Positions 1 through 10,439 are shown, counted from the first letter of the stretch. The stretch is DNA of 64,000 nt from Paenibacillus sp. GSMTC-2017 (GCF_016019935.1 NZ_JAECMT010000004.1:558833-622832); one strand, 5' to 3'. Numbers and translations: made by a program. Notes: generated from the letters alone by a model not told the origin.

Positions 1-100
1 TTACATCACTCCGAATCAATATGAAATATGAGTAGATTACCTATAACTGTGTATAGGTTAATACGGTAATTCATATCGTTATGTTGCATTGAATCGTTTG

Positions 101-1846
101 TTACGTTTTAAAGCGACCCACTGCTTCGTTCAAGCTTGTTGCTAAGCTACGTAGCTGGACTGAACCGCTAGCAACTTCTTGCATGGATGCAAGCTGTTCT
201 TCCGATGCTGCTGCGACGCGTTGTGAATTCGCTGCTGCTGATTGTGCGATATGTTCAAGTTCATCAAGTGATGCGGCAATTTGCTCACTACCAGCAGACA
301 TTTGCTCTGCTGCTGCTGATACTTCTTCAACTTGACTAGCGACGTGTCTAATTGACTCTTTAATCGTACGGAACGATTCCCCTGCCTGGTTAGTCACACT
401 TGTACCTGTGCGTGCGGCTGAGACGGAAAGCTCCATAGCACTTACTGCAGCAGCCGTTTTATTACTTATCAAGTTAAGGATTTGCCCAATTTGTTCTGAC
501 GAATCTTTGGAACGTTCCGCTAGCTTGCGAATTTCAACAGCTACTACTGCGAATCCTTTACCATGTTCCCCAGCACGAGCGGCTTCGATGGATGCGTTTA
601 ATGCTAATAAATTCGTTTGATTTGCTACTTCACTTATCAGTACAAGTATATTTTCAATTTTATCACTTTGTTCCGTAAGCTCTTGAAGAGTTGCAACAGT
701 TGTTCCAATGTTGGACTCGATGTGCTGCATGTGATGGAGTGTATCTGAAATAACAGATTCACCTTCAGTTGCAAGTACGTTTGTTTCTGCTGCAAGCTCA
801 GATACGGATGAGGTGGACTCTGCAATACGGCCGATACCGATTGCCATCTCTCCCATAGCTCTTTGGCATTCCTGGAAGCTTTGTAATTGCGTCTCTGAAC
901 CGGAAGCCACCTCTTGAATCGCTTCCGTAACTTCTTCCGTCGCTCTTGACGTTTGCTCAGCGCTGAGCTGCATATTAGAAGCAGAGCTTGCTACTTCACT
1001 AGAGTCTCTGCGAATTTCGGCTGTCACCTTCCTGAGACTTGCAATCATGGCGTTGAAGGATGTGGAAACTTTACCAATCTCGTTATCGTTTCGAACTGGA
1101 ACAGCGACTGTTAGATCGCCAGAAGCAGCTAGTTTAGATACTTCAGCAAGACGCACTAGTGGCTTCAGGGTAAATCGGATAAGAATAACAATAATTAGAA
1201 TAGCGATGATCGATAATACAGTAGCGATAATGATGCTTTCCCAGAACATGGCGCTAAGTTCTTTGTTTACTTGTTTGTAATCGAAATCGAGACTGAATAC
1301 ACCGACGGGCTGACCCTTATCATTAACGATAAGTTTAAAGTAAGATACCCATTGCCCCATAGTGTCCGTATATATTTCAGACCAGCTCTCCCCTTTTTCA
1401 AGAGCAGTACGGAACGATTTCTCAAACACTTCAGACATTTCGTACGTTTTTCCGACTCCAAAACCATTCGCAGTCATATCCTCATTGCTTTGCATGATCA
1501 TGACTTGTTGTTTACCGTTTACTTCGACGAGTTCAGGCATATACATAACTGCGTTTGTAATTCGATCATTACGAGTCATTGCATCAAATTTGTTTTTTAA
1601 TACGAAGAACGTAGCAGCTGTGCTTGTTTTTTTGGTAAGCAGCTCTGTATATCCCTTGGAAATAAATTCGTAATCAAATTCAAGTTGGTAACCTAACGTT
1701 TCACCAATGTGTTTAAGTTCTTCATTTAATGTTTTTTTCTGTGCATTGTAGGATATCGACTCCATCGAACCGATAAGTACAATTAATAATGTTGCCATCA
1801 GTAAGGAGCTAGTAACAACAATACTCTTATTTTTTAAACCCAACAT
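101..1846 (-). CDS. Methyl-accepting chemotaxis protein
   Basis: Transmembrane chemoreceptor that passes ligand state to CheA/CheW. In the predicted 581-residue protein I see an N-terminal membrane segment (about 8-28), an extracellular sensor of about 170 residues resembling a single Cache domain, a second membrane segment (about 200-225), a HAMP linker and a long cytoplasmic coiled coil. The conserved hairpin tip is present as an [24 protein letters not shown] motif. I chose the ATG at 1846 because a GAGGTG ribosome binding site lies 7 bases upstream; the in-frame ATG at 1861 overlaps that site. No che genes are adjacent, so it is an orphan receptor. The ligand cannot be told from sequence. 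Confidence 0.95.
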   Translation of the reverse strand: MLGLKNKSIVVTSSLLMATLLIVLIGSMESISYNAQKKTLNEELKHIGETLGYQLEFDYEFISKGYTELLTKKTSTAATFFVLKNKFDAMTRNDRITNAVMYMPELVEVNGKQQVMIMQSNEDMTANGFGVGKTYEMSEVFEKSFRTALEKGESWSEIYTDTMGQWVSYFKLIVNDKGQPVGVFSLDFDYKQVNKELSAMFWESIIIATVLSIIAILIIVILIRFTLKPLVRLAEVSKLAASGDLTVAVPVRNDNEIGKVSTSFNAMIASLRKVTAEIRRDSSEVASSASNMQLSAEQTSRATEEVTEAIQEVASGSETQLQSFQECQRAMGEMAIGIGRIAESTSSVSELAAETNVLATEGESVISDTLHHMQHIESNIGTTVATLQELTEQSDKIENILVLISEVANQTNLLALNASIEAARAGEHGKGFAVVAVEIRKLAERSKDSSEQIGQILNLISNKTAAAVSAMELSVSAARTGTSVTNQAGESFRTIKESIRHVASQVEEVSAAAEQMSAGSEQIAASLDELEHIAQSAAANSQRVAAASEEQLASMQEVASGSVQLRSLATSLNEAVGRFKT

Positions 1847-1995
1847 GCGTATACACCTCATGATTTTTTATTTGCTTAATTGGAACGTGAAACAGGGTAG
1901 AAGGGACGCCAGTTGAACTCCATTTGTTCTTTATTTTATTTAACAGTAGCACTCAAGTATTAGAAATGTTTTGGTGCTAATGTTAGGAAAGTATG

Positions 1996-2028
1996 AAAAA
2001 ACCTCCCTTCCATAGTGGTGGAGGGAGG
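1996..2028 (-). terminator. Intrinsic terminator of the GGDEF-EAL gene
   Basis: Read on the minus strand, a CCTCCCT arm and an AAGGGAGG arm flank a short loop and are followed by six T. It sits just past the stop of the GGDEF-EAL gene. Confidence 0.8.
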
Positions 2029-2039
2029 CTCGGGAATTA

Positions 2040-4682
2040 TTAAGTTATTATTAATAAGGTTTCTAATTGTTCCGGTGGCAGTGGACGGCTAAACAGATAA
2101 CCTTGCAATTCATCACATTTCAGATCTTTACAAAATTGCGATTCATCGGCGGTTTCTACACCTTCAGCAACTACTCTCATATTCATACTATGTACAAGCT
2201 CAATAATCGCCCTGACGATGGACGACTTTTTGTCGTCGTGGGTAATACCTTGAATGAACGATCGATCGAGCTTCACATCGGTAATTGGTAAACGTTGTAA
2301 TTGGTTAAGTGAAGAATAGCCTGTACCGAAATCATCGATGGAGATTTGAATGCCGAGATTTCGTAAGTATAAAATAGTCTCGATCACTTGATCAATGTTG
2401 CGCATGAAGACACCTTCTGTAATCTCTAAACTAACAAATTGAGGTTCCAATCCAGTTTGTTGCAGCCCTTTTTCTATCATTTCTTTCAAATTACCTTGAT
2501 AGAAATGGCGTGCAGAGATGTTGACCGATACACACACTTTTTTTAATCCTGCATCTTGCCAAGCTTTGTTTTGCCGGCATGCCTCATGAAATACCCAACT
2601 ATCAATGTCTAGAATGAACCCTGATTCCTCTGCCAAAGGAATAAATTTATCTGGTGGTACGAACCCAAACTCAGGATGATTCCATCGAATAAGTGCCTCA
2701 ATACCGCAGAGTTCGCAAGTAGAGGCATTAATCTTCGGCTGGTAATGAAGGACAAATTGATTGTCCTGCAGTGCATTGTACAAGCCGTTCTCAAGGCGCA
2801 TCTTTTCTTCAACGACCTGAACTAAATTCGGTTTAAAGAAGCGATGACAGCCATCACCTTCCTCTTTTGCGTTATACATGGCGATATCGGCATTACGGAC
2901 AATGGTGTCTAGATTATCTCCATCGCGTGGGAAAACACTAATACCTACACTTATTGTCAGAAATAACGGGAATCCATCGATGACAAAAGGTTCATTAAAA
3001 CAGTCATGAATAGCGAGCGCACATTGCTCAATTTCTTCATTCTTTCCATAACGAGCAACAAATACGAACTCGTCTCCCCCAAGCCGGAAAACGCTAATTT
3101 CCTTGGAGGTTAACGTCTGGAAACGTTTCGCTGCTATTTGTAATAATCGATCACCAAAAGAGTGCCCTAACGTATCATTAATTTGCTTAAATCGATTAAT
3201 ATCTGCAAATAGAACAGCAATAGGCATTTGGTCGGGTTTGCGGCCAAGGCTCATCGTAATTAGCTCTTGTACGTGCAAAGTAAATTGTAGTCGATTTGGT
3301 AAGCCAGTCAACATATCGTAATAAGCAAGCTGGTGAAGACGTTCCTCAGATTGCAGAAGCAGTTCAGCTTGTGCCTGCAACCGATCATTATTTTTTTTCG
3401 ATTCATGAAATAGATAAAGTAGGCTGCTAGCCATATGTTTAAAATTGGTGATCAAAGAATGAATTTCGACGATGTTGCTCTTTGGAAGTTCTAGTGTACG
3501 ATTTTGCCTAACTTTCAGGCTAAGATTTTTTGTTGAAGCAGCGAGTCGCTGCAAACTATGTGCGAACGCGCGGTTAATGAGCATTGCGATACAAGATGCA
3601 ACAGTAGCAAAAGTAAACATGTATATGAAGTGGATAAAGTATCGATCAAACAAAGATGTATGGTAGTTGCCTAGCGGAATGCTGACGAGAAGCCGTCCTG
3701 AACCGTCAATCAGTTCTGAGATATATATAAATTGTTCCTCTCGCCACGTATGAAGATGTAATGGGTTTAAGCTGCTCAGCGAAGTGGAAAGGTACAAATT
3801 ATCTTTAATCAAGTTGAGAGACTGCATATTGAATGGATTGTTAATGGTGTTTATTAATTCTTTCTGATTGGAGGCAATGACAACATGATTACTATCGATC
3901 AGACTAAATGAATAATTATCTGGAGTAGTATATCGATCGATTAAATACTGGATCTGCCTCGTCTGAACCTCATTAAGAGAAGCAGAGTATGGACTACTGA
4001 TCGCATTCCATTCCTTGGATACTGTCTTAACTGCGGCAGAAGCTGTATCCTCAGCGTACATACTTACTTCATTGAAGGAATTTATACTATTTATAAGCAT
4101 ATTTAGCAGAAAGGATAACATTACGATGCCAAGTGTTAGATGAAGCAACAGCTGATTTACGGAGCTAGGAAGTCGACTGCGGTTAGATAATCCGCTCCAT
4201 CGTCGAAGTGGCATATATTGATGAATAATTTCAGCGAAAAGAGCGTTAAACAATCCGTTAACTGCAAATATGCAAACAATCAACTTCACATTAATATTTT
4301 CTTCAGGAAACTGCTGACTACTGATAATAAAAATGAGTGGCATAGCAATTAATAACCAGAAAAGTGCAGTTGATACGAGAAGTCTTCCGTTATATCTTCG
4401 AAGCAATAAACCTACAACAATAATTTCTAATATACCGAGTATAAAGAAAAACGGATGGTCCATCAGTAAAACGCCTGAGGAATAGGCAATTATTGCTGCT
4501 GAAACTCCTCCCCAAAAACCAAAGAGCCTAACGATGATTAAAAGAAATAGACTTGTCAGCGAAAAATTTATTCCGTAAATAAAAGTAAATTGACTCCACT
4601 CTGCACCAATTGCAAGAAGGGTACATGCAGCGAAAGTAGCAGCAATCATCCAGTTATTTCGTTTTTGTATTAAGATGCTCAC
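2040..4682 (-). CDS. Membrane GGDEF-EAL cyclic-di-GMP enzyme
   Basis: Predicted bifunctional cyclic-di-GMP synthase/phosphodiesterase of 880 residues. Order: about five or six membrane segments (about 12-160), another at about 180-198, an extracellular sensor (about 200-345), a membrane segment (about 347-370), a HAMP-like linker, GGDEF (about 450-615) and EAL (about 625-870). The GGDEF signature (535-539), the EAL signature (662-664) and the DDFGTGYSS loop (783-791) are all intact, so neither domain is obviously dead; net activity cannot be judged. The start is GTG at 4682, with GGGAGG six bases upstream. A perfect Spo0A-type box lies about 110 bases upstream on this strand. Confidence 0.93.
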   Translation of the reverse strand: MSILIQKRNNWMIAATFAACTLLAIGAEWSQFTFIYGINFSLTSLFLLIIVRLFGFWGGVSAAIIAYSSGVLLMDHPFFFILGILEIIVVGLLLRRYNGRLLVSTALFWLLIAMPLIFIISSQQFPEENINVKLIVCIFAVNGLFNALFAEIIHQYMPLRRWSGLSNRSRLPSSVNQLLLHLTLGIVMLSFLLNMLINSINSFNEVSMYAEDTASAAVKTVSKEWNAISSPYSASLNEVQTRQIQYLIDRYTTPDNYSFSLIDSNHVVIASNQKELINTINNPFNMQSLNLIKDNLYLSTSLSSLNPLHLHTWREEQFIYISELIDGSGRLLVSIPLGNYHTSLFDRYFIHFIYMFTFATVASCIAMLINRAFAHSLQRLAASTKNLSLKVRQNRTLELPKSNIVEIHSLITNFKHMASSLLYLFHESKKNNDRLQAQAELLLQSEERLHQLAYYDMLTGLPNRLQFTLHVQELITMSLGRKPDQMPIAVLFADINRFKQINDTLGHSFGDRLLQIAAKRFQTLTSKEISVFRLGGDEFVFVARYGKNEEIEQCALAIHDCFNEPFVIDGFPLFLTISVGISVFPRDGDNLDTIVRNADIAMYNAKEEGDGCHRFFKPNLVQVVEEKMRLENGLYNALQDNQFVLHYQPKINASTCELCGIEALIRWNHPEFGFVPPDKFIPLAEESGFILDIDSWVFHEACRQNKAWQDAGLKKVCVSVNISARHFYQGNLKEMIEKGLQQTGLEPQFVSLEITEGVFMRNIDQVIETILYLRNLGIQISIDDFGTGYSSLNQLQRLPITDVKLDRSFIQGITHDDKKSSIVRAIIELVHSMNMRVVAEGVETADESQFCKDLKCDELQGYLFSRPLPPEQLETLLIIT

Positions 4683-4791
4683 GTAAGTCCTCCCGATGCT
4701 GTAACTAGCTATTTTGTGTATGGGCTTTCATCATAGGTTATAGAATGGAACAGCGCTATTACTACCAAGTATTCGCTCTTTTTTTCTACAC

Positions 4792-4799
4792 TTCGACAA
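4792..4799 (-). promoter_or_regulatory. Candidate Spo0A box
   Basis: The minus strand reads TTGTCGAA, an exact match to the core Spo0A box, 110 bases upstream of the GGDEF-EAL start. One exact octamer can occur by chance, so binding is an inference. Confidence 0.35.
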
Positions 4800-4841
4800 A
4801 TTTTTCTAAATCCCTTTTTTCTATGGAAGAATAAGGGGTAG

Positions 4842-4870
4842 TTGCAAAAGTATAGCGGTATTGATATAGT
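4842..4870 (+). promoter_or_regulatory. Sigma-A-type promoter of the marR-mmpL operon
   Basis: TTGCAA (4842-4847) and TATAGT (4865-4870) are separated by 17 bases. The predicted transcription start, near 4877, falls inside the first of three palindromes, as expected for steric repression. Confidence 0.6.
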
Positions 4871-4914
4871 TCTATTATCGAATAGTTCTACAATAGAACA
4901 GTTCTATAATAGAA
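4870..4914. promoter_or_regulatory. Three tandem palindromic operators for the MarR regulator
   Basis: Three 13-bp palindromes start at 4870, 4886 and 4902, an exact 16-bp period: TTCTATTATCGAA, TTCTACAATAGAA and TTCTATAATAGAA. The second and third have perfect TTCTA/TAGAA arms; the first has one mismatch. They run from the -10 element to about 20 bases before the MarR start codon, so autoregulation by the MarR protein is the simplest reading. Confidence 0.7.
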
Positions 4915-4933
4915 TTATATGGGGGTATACGGC

Positions 4934-5380
4934 ATGAGTTTGGATCAGAGCATGCTCAAACAATTGATTAATAGGTATGAAAGGGCAAACTTCGTTATTG
5001 AGCGCAGACTAAACGCGAAGCTTCGTGGTATGATGCCAGGCGAGTTAACAGTAGAGCAATTTAAAACTCTCCGCTTTTTGAAACATAACGGCAGCAGCAC
5101 ATCATCGGAGCTTTCTGAAGTTTTTTGTGTTGGAAAAAGCTCAATTACAGCAATTATCACGAGGCTTTCGGATAAAGGGCTCATTAAGCGCCTTCCAGAA
5201 GAGAAGGATCGTAGAGTAACCAACTTGGCTCTAACGGAGCAAGGAAAATGTATCTGTGAGCTCATGGAGGAGCAGGTATTGAATGTAATAGGGAAAGTTA
5301 TGGAACATTTCGATGAAAAAGAAGCGTGCATATTTATTAAAACTTATGAGAAGCTGGTCGAGAAATTGCTAAAGTCATAA
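4934..5380 (+). CDS. MarR-family transcriptional regulator
   Basis: Winged-helix regulator of 148 residues with an N-terminal dimerisation helix, a central helix-turn-helix (SSELSEVFCVGKSSITAIIT) and a wing containing KDRRVTNLALTEQG, typical of MarR proteins. ATG 4934 has a GGGGG site upstream; the in-frame ATG at 4919 precedes that site and is less likely. It lies 43 bases before an MMPL exporter gene, the arrangement of B. subtilis ydgG-ydgH, so it probably represses the exporter and itself through the triple operator. The inducer is unknown. Confidence 0.93.
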   Translation: MSLDQSMLKQLINRYERANFVIERRLNAKLRGMMPGELTVEQFKTLRFLKHNGSSTSSELSEVFCVGKSSITAIITRLSDKGLIKRLPEEKDRRVTNLALTEQGKCICELMEEQVLNVIGKVMEHFDEKEACIFIKTYEKLVEKLLKS

Positions 5381-5423
5381 GAATGCAACGAAGAGATTTG
5401 TTAATCGGAGAAGGAGTGGAATA

Positions 5424-8400
5424 ATGCGAATCATATTAAAATTCAAATGGCTTGTGTTGGCGCTATGGTTACTTGGATCAGTTGGTTTAATGGTCAGTGC
5501 GCCCAATATGGAAGAGCTTGTTCGAACGAAAGGCCAAATTACTGTTCCTGAGGGGTATTCTTCTACAACAGCGAGTGAGCTAGAGAAGGAGATTGGAACT
5601 TTTGCAAGTAACAAGAACACTGAAGGGAAAACAGCAGAAGATTCAAAAGATATGTCAACTGTACTTGCCTTCCACCGAGAGGGAGGACTCAGCGATGCTG
5701 ACCTGCTTGAAGTCAAAGGTGCTATTGATAAGCTGAGCAAGGAAGGCGATTCGTTAGGCATCAGCTCCATTATGACTCATTTTGAAATTCCAGAGCTAAA
5801 GGAACAGATGGTTTCGGAAAAAGGGGATACGATTCTTGCGCTTCTATATGTTGAAGCTGGAGAGCGTGAGCTCAAAGTTGTTCAAGAGGACTTATACAAA
5901 GCATTAGAAAATGTGTCTGTCGAACATTATTATACGGGTAATTGGATTATTAATGAGGATGTTATTCAAAGTTCGCAAGAAGGGCTTAAGAAGACGGAGT
6001 TTATAACGGTAGGATTTATATTAATTATTTTATTTATAGTGTTTCGTTCTGTAGCAGCACCGTTTGTACCTCTGCTAGCGGTTGGTTTTACTTATTTAGT
6101 TTCACAATCAATCGTCGCCTTTTTAGTAGAATACGTTGATTTTCCACTATCGAATTTCACTCAAATCTTTTTAGTGGCGGTATTGTTCGGGATAGGAACG
6201 GACTATTGTATTCTGCTCATTAGTCGTTATAAAGAAGAACTTGCCCATCGTGGTGATAAAACAGAAGCGATCGTACATACGTATCGTACAGCTGGTAGAA
6301 CGGTGTTTTTCTCTGGCCTTGCGGTGTTGGTCGGCTTCACATCAATCGGTTTTTCTACATTCGTCCTATATCGTTCAGCAGTAGCGGTGGCGGTAGGTGT
6401 TCTAATACTATTGCTCGCATTATATACACTAGTGCCTGTTTTCTTGTCACTACTAGGCAACGCGTTGTTTTGGCCATCTAAAGGTTCGCTTGAGCATAAA
6501 CCAAGTAAACTATGGGGTGCAGTTGGTAGTTTCTCTCTGAAACGTCCCATATGGGCACTTGTCATTTTAGCAGTAATAATTGTGCCTTTCCTAGCAGCAT
6601 ATAAAGGGACAATATCATTTAACTCGTTAGATGAGCTTAGTGATAAATACGGCTCAGTTAAAGGCTTTAATCAAATTGCTGAAAGCTTCGGACCAGGAGA
6701 AACGTTACCTACTAACGTTATTATTAAGTCAGAGAAAGCTCTTGATACACCAGAAGGTCTTGCCTTGCTTGAACAAGCGAGTAGGGAACTTGCGAAAGTT
6801 GACGGAGTAAAACAGGTTCGCAGCGCGACTAGGCCAACAGGCGAAGTGCTGGAGGATTTCCTCGTATCGGATCAAGTGCTGACACTGGATGAAGGATTAG
6901 GAAAAAGCGGTGAAGGTCTTGGTGAGATAAGCAATGGTCTTGCTGAGGCAAGCGGTGCACTTAACGATAATGCACCGAAACTTGCTGAAGCGGTCGATGG
7001 TGCAGATCAATTAGTTGAAGGAACAGAGGAACTTCGTACAGGTATTGTTCAATTAACGAAGGGCATTGTATCGATTCAAAAAGGACTAAACGAAGGCACA
7101 ATAGGTGCTGAAGAGCTGATTAAAGGACTTACGAAAGCGCAAGAAAGTGCGGAGGTGCTCGCAACTAGCAGCAGCGAACTTCACACTGGATATAAAGGTC
7201 TTGAGGGTGGACTCGCTGGATTAACAACAGGTTATGAAGCCATTGCGACTGAACAAGCGAAGTTGGCAGGAGGACTTGCAGGAGTATCGCAAAGTTTGGC
7301 TGGACTTGCAGAAACGTATCCAGAACTTAAAGCTGACAAGGTGTTTCAAGAAGCGGTTGGAACGATGAGTGGCCTTGAGCAAGGGGCAGCAGCGCTCGGT
7401 ACACAATTAGCTGAACTGAATAAACAATTGGCTGGTGTGTCATCAGGTATGGTGCAAGCAAACACAGGTTTTGCAAAAGCATCAGCGGGACAATTCGCAT
7501 TAGCTGAAGGTCTTAAAGAGCTGGCAACAGGGTTAGGCAAGTTGAAAGAGGGTGTATCTCTTGCGGCAGCTGGTCAAGGTGAGATCGCTCGTAAATTACC
7601 TAGTGTGACACAAGGGCTCGGTGATTTAGCTCAGGGGCAAGAGGAGTTAAAGAGTGGATTTACTTTGATGAACAAACAACTAAGTGAGCTTACTGGTGGT
7701 CTAGATCAGAGCGTGGAAGGCTTAACGCAAGTGACAGATGGTCTCGCTTCGGCAGGTGGATACTTGCAAGGTTTAGCAGATGCCCCGAACAAAGGTATTA
7801 CAGGCTGGCATATTCCGAAGGAAGCTATTGCAGATGAACAATTCCAATCATCTCTTAATGTGTACATGTCAGAGGATCGTAAAACAGCTAAATTTGATGT
7901 TATATTCAGCAGTAATCCTTATTCACAACATACAATGGAAGAGATTGATTCACTTAAAGGTGCGATAGGGCGAGCGCTAAAAGATACAGTGTATATGGAA
8001 TCGGAGGTTGCAATCGGAGGCGTGACAAGTATGAACCACGACCTTAATACGATCTCAAAAAATGATTATGGGCGGACTGTCATTCTAATGTTAATTGGCA
8101 TTTCACTCATTCTAATCGTGTTGTTCCGCTCGATTGTCATTCCAATCTACATTGGTGCGTCACTGTTAGTGACGTTCTATACTTCACTTGCGATTACGGA
8201 AGTTATTTTCGTTAACATGTTAGGTTTATCAGGCATTAGCTGGGCAGTGCCGTTCTTTGGTTTTGTATTGCTCATTGCACTTGGCGTAGATTACAGCATC
8301 TTTTTGATGGATCGTTTCAAGGAGTATAAAGACCTTGATCCGAAAACAGCTATTTTGGAAGCAATGAAAAATATGGGGACTGTTATTATGTCAGCAGCAG

Positions 8401-8600
8401 TTATACTCGGAGGAACGTTTGCGGCAATGTTGCCGTCTGGTGTTATGTCACTCCTACAAATTGCAACGGTTGTACTGTGTGGACTGTTCCTGTATGCACT
8501 AGTTATGTTGCCACTGTTTATCCCAGTAATGGTAAGAACATTTGGCGAGGCGAATTGGTGGCCGTTTCTCGGTCAAAGGAAACAAGATAAATCGATGTAA
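5424..8600 (+). CDS. MMPL/RND-family exporter (YdgH-like)
   Basis: Large membrane transporter of the MMPL branch of the RND superfamily, 1058 residues, probably exporting lipids or hydrophobic compounds using the proton gradient. It has two membrane bundles (about 190-390 and 870-1040), each with the family DY-x-I-x-L-x-x-(S/D)-R-(Y/F)-K signature. Between them is an extracytoplasmic region whose residues about 480-770 carry many GL-x-x-L-x-x-G repeats, expected to form a long helical stalk as in YhgE/Pip-like proteins. The start has an AAGGAG site. It forms an operon with the marR gene upstream and ends at a strong terminator. Confidence 0.93.
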   Translation: MRIILKFKWLVLALWLLGSVGLMVSAPNMEELVRTKGQITVPEGYSSTTASELEKEIGTFASNKNTEGKTAEDSKDMSTVLAFHREGGLSDADLLEVKGAIDKLSKEGDSLGISSIMTHFEIPELKEQMVSEKGDTILALLYVEAGERELKVVQEDLYKALENVSVEHYYTGNWIINEDVIQSSQEGLKKTEFITVGFILIILFIVFRSVAAPFVPLLAVGFTYLVSQSIVAFLVEYVDFPLSNFTQIFLVAVLFGIGTDYCILLISRYKEELAHRGDKTEAIVHTYRTAGRTVFFSGLAVLVGFTSIGFSTFVLYRSAVAVAVGVLILLLALYTLVPVFLSLLGNALFWPSKGSLEHKPSKLWGAVGSFSLKRPIWALVILAVIIVPFLAAYKGTISFNSLDELSDKYGSVKGFNQIAESFGPGETLPTNVIIKSEKALDTPEGLALLEQASRELAKVDGVKQVRSATRPTGEVLEDFLVSDQVLTLDEGLGKSGEGLGEISNGLAEASGALNDNAPKLAEAVDGADQLVEGTEELRTGIVQLTKGIVSIQKGLNEGTIGAEELIKGLTKAQESAEVLATSSSELHTGYKGLEGGLAGLTTGYEAIATEQAKLAGGLAGVSQSLAGLAETYPELKADKVFQEAVGTMSGLEQGAAALGTQLAELNKQLAGVSSGMVQANTGFAKASAGQFALAEGLKELATGLGKLKEGVSLAAAGQGEIARKLPSVTQGLGDLAQGQEELKSGFTLMNKQLSELTGGLDQSVEGLTQVTDGLASAGGYLQGLADAPNKGITGWHIPKEAIADEQFQSSLNVYMSEDRKTAKFDVIFSSNPYSQHTMEEIDSLKGAIGRALKDTVYMESEVAIGGVTSMNHDLNTISKNDYGRTVILMLIGISLILIVLFRSIVIPIYIGASLLVTFYTSLAITEVIFVNMLGLSGISWAVPFFGFVLLIALGVDYSIFLMDRFKEYKDLDPKTAILEAMKNMGTVIMSAAVILGGTFAAMLPSGVMSLLQIATVVLCGLFLYALVMLPLFIPVMVRTFGEANWWPFLGQRKQDKSM

Positions 8601-8619
8601 TTAGATGAGCTAGTGATGG

Positions 8620-8658
8620 AAGCTGGTAGTATGCCAATTGGCATGCTGCCAGCTCTTT
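8620..8658 (+). terminator. Intrinsic terminator after the MMPL gene
   Basis: AGCTGG and CCAGCT arms, extended by ATGCC/GGCAT around an AATT loop, are followed by CTTTTTTT. Confidence 0.9.
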
Positions 8659-8826
8659 TTTTCTTAGTTAATATGAAGCAGGCAGGTTATCGTTCCTTTG
8701 AACTAGAATGTAATGAATAATAAACGATATATATTAAGATTTTGTAAAAGATAGCATAGAATATCATAGGTCATATCCGTATAATGGAATAAGCTGTCTC
8801 TTATTGAAAGTAAACGGAGGGCGTCA

Positions 8827-10407
8827 ATGAGATTAAAACTAGAAGCCAATCGTAAAATAAAGCTCTCTACTTTACTTACAGGCTTGGTAGCAACGTCTGT
8901 ACTTTGTACTGCACTTATACTTCTTCTGACATCCTACACCGCAGAGAAACAATCTCTTCTTAATACAACGCTCACACTCAACTATTCAAAAGCGTCCAAA
9001 ATGAGCCTCACTGTAGATTCACTCTTTAAATCGATGCGTGCAAGCTTGCGTTCAACCGCTCAGTTTTTAGAGGACAATGTCTCTACTGACTACTCAGAAG
9101 TACAAAGTCATCTTGAAATAGTCAACGATATGAATCGTTATTTCAACTCTATTCTATGGATTGATGAGAGCGGAGTCATTCGTAATATCGCGCCTGATAG
9201 CATAGGGATTCAAGGACAAACATTTACCGAAAAAATATTGAAAGAAGATATGGAAGCAAAAAAATCGTTTGTTTCTTCCCCATACATTGGGCCAACAGGG
9301 CGACTTATTATCGTCATTGGAGAACCTTACTTTACAAAAGATGGCGCGTTTCGTGGTTATATCGTAGGTACGATCTATTTGCGCGAAGAAAATATTTTAA
9401 ACGAAATTATAGGTGCACATGGCACGGATGAACTTAATTCCTATTACTTTGTTGTTGATCGTGAAGGGCATCTGATCTATCATCCTGACAAAGCTAGGTT
9501 AGGTGAAGATGTAACACCTAATCCATTCGTCAGAAAGTTAATTAGTGGACAAAGTGGGAAAGGAATAGTTATAAATACAAGAGGCAAAGAGTTTGCTGCC
9601 GCCTATAGTTACATCACAGAACCTGGATGGGGAATTATACAGCAAACGCCAACTAGCTCGATAAAAGAACGATTGAAAGATAGTGTACAGAAGCAGATTG
9701 TATATATGCTCCCTCCTTTTCTTTTGCTACTATTGTTATCCATGTGGTTAGCTCAGCTTTTGGTGCGTCCGTTCGTTTCTTTAGCAAATATTGTGAACGA
9801 CTTTTCTGAAGGCAAAACGATTTCTTTACCGTCGCTTAAATCACATTGGAATAGAGAAGCAGACTTTTTGAATCAGACAGTAACACTTGCTATACAGACG
9901 ATTCAAATGAATAATAATAAGCTTGCTCATCGTGCGGTAACAGATCCGCTAACGGGACTCTCTAATCGCAGAGCATTAACTGAGCTGATGGAGGATATGG
10001 CCGTAGAAGGTAAGCCGTATTCACTTATCGTTATTGATATTGATAAGTTTAAAGGGATTAATGACACTTACGGCCATCAAGCAGGCGATGAGGTGCTTAA
10101 GCATTTAGCAGGAGCAATTTCAAATTCTGTAAGAGATGGGGACAGCTGCTTCCGCTATGGTGGAGAGGAGTTTGTTATTTTATTACCTAATACATATGAA
10201 GAAGATGCTTTTAAGATGGCGGAGATATTAAGAGAGTCGACGGAAAATACGATTAGTCCTGTAGGTCAGGCTATTACAATTTCACTTGGTATTGCGGTCT
10301 ACCCAACACATTCAAAGTCTCCTGACGAATTGTTCCGTATGGCAGACAAGGCGCTATATCAATCGAAAAATGACGGACGTAATCGAACTACAATTGCAAA
10401 GTCATAA
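8827..10407 (+). CDS. Cache-domain diguanylate cyclase
   Basis: Membrane sensor of 526 residues predicted to make cyclic di-GMP in response to an extracellular signal. There is a membrane segment at about 17-36, a double-Cache sensor (about 40-285), a second membrane segment (about 292-312), a HAMP-like linker and a GGDEF domain (about 368-523). The active-site signature is GGEEF at 445-449. An RxxD motif (436-439) lies exactly five residues before it, the position of the product-inhibition I-site. GGAGGG precedes the start. It has its own terminator, so it is probably monocistronic. Confidence 0.95.
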   Translation: MRLKLEANRKIKLSTLLTGLVATSVLCTALILLLTSYTAEKQSLLNTTLTLNYSKASKMSLTVDSLFKSMRASLRSTAQFLEDNVSTDYSEVQSHLEIVNDMNRYFNSILWIDESGVIRNIAPDSIGIQGQTFTEKILKEDMEAKKSFVSSPYIGPTGRLIIVIGEPYFTKDGAFRGYIVGTIYLREENILNEIIGAHGTDELNSYYFVVDREGHLIYHPDKARLGEDVTPNPFVRKLISGQSGKGIVINTRGKEFAAAYSYITEPGWGIIQQTPTSSIKERLKDSVQKQIVYMLPPFLLLLLLSMWLAQLLVRPFVSLANIVNDFSEGKTISLPSLKSHWNREADFLNQTVTLAIQTIQMNNNKLAHRAVTDPLTGLSNRRALTELMEDMAVEGKPYSLIVIDIDKFKGINDTYGHQAGDEVLKHLAGAISNSVRDGDSCFRYGGEEFVILLPNTYEEDAFKMAEILRESTENTISPVGQAITISLGIAVYPTHSKSPDELFRMADKALYQSKNDGRNRTTIAKS

Positions 10408-10410
10408 ATA

Positions 10411-10439
10411 AAAAAGGAGCCTGCGACGGCTTCTTTTTT
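10411..10439 (+). terminator. Intrinsic terminator after the diguanylate cyclase gene
   Basis: A stem of AAAAAGGAGCC with GGCTTCTTTTT around a 6-base loop, with one G-T pair and a T run. Confidence 0.8.

Noticed and set aside
1..100. CCTATA/TATAGG repeat after the chemoreceptor gene as a terminator
   Set aside because: The stem is short and AT-rich, and no T run follows on the minus strand.
5375..5770. Minus-strand open frame opposite the MMPL gene
   Set aside because: It is antisense to a clear membrane transporter, has low-complexity Ser/Leu content and no ribosome binding site.
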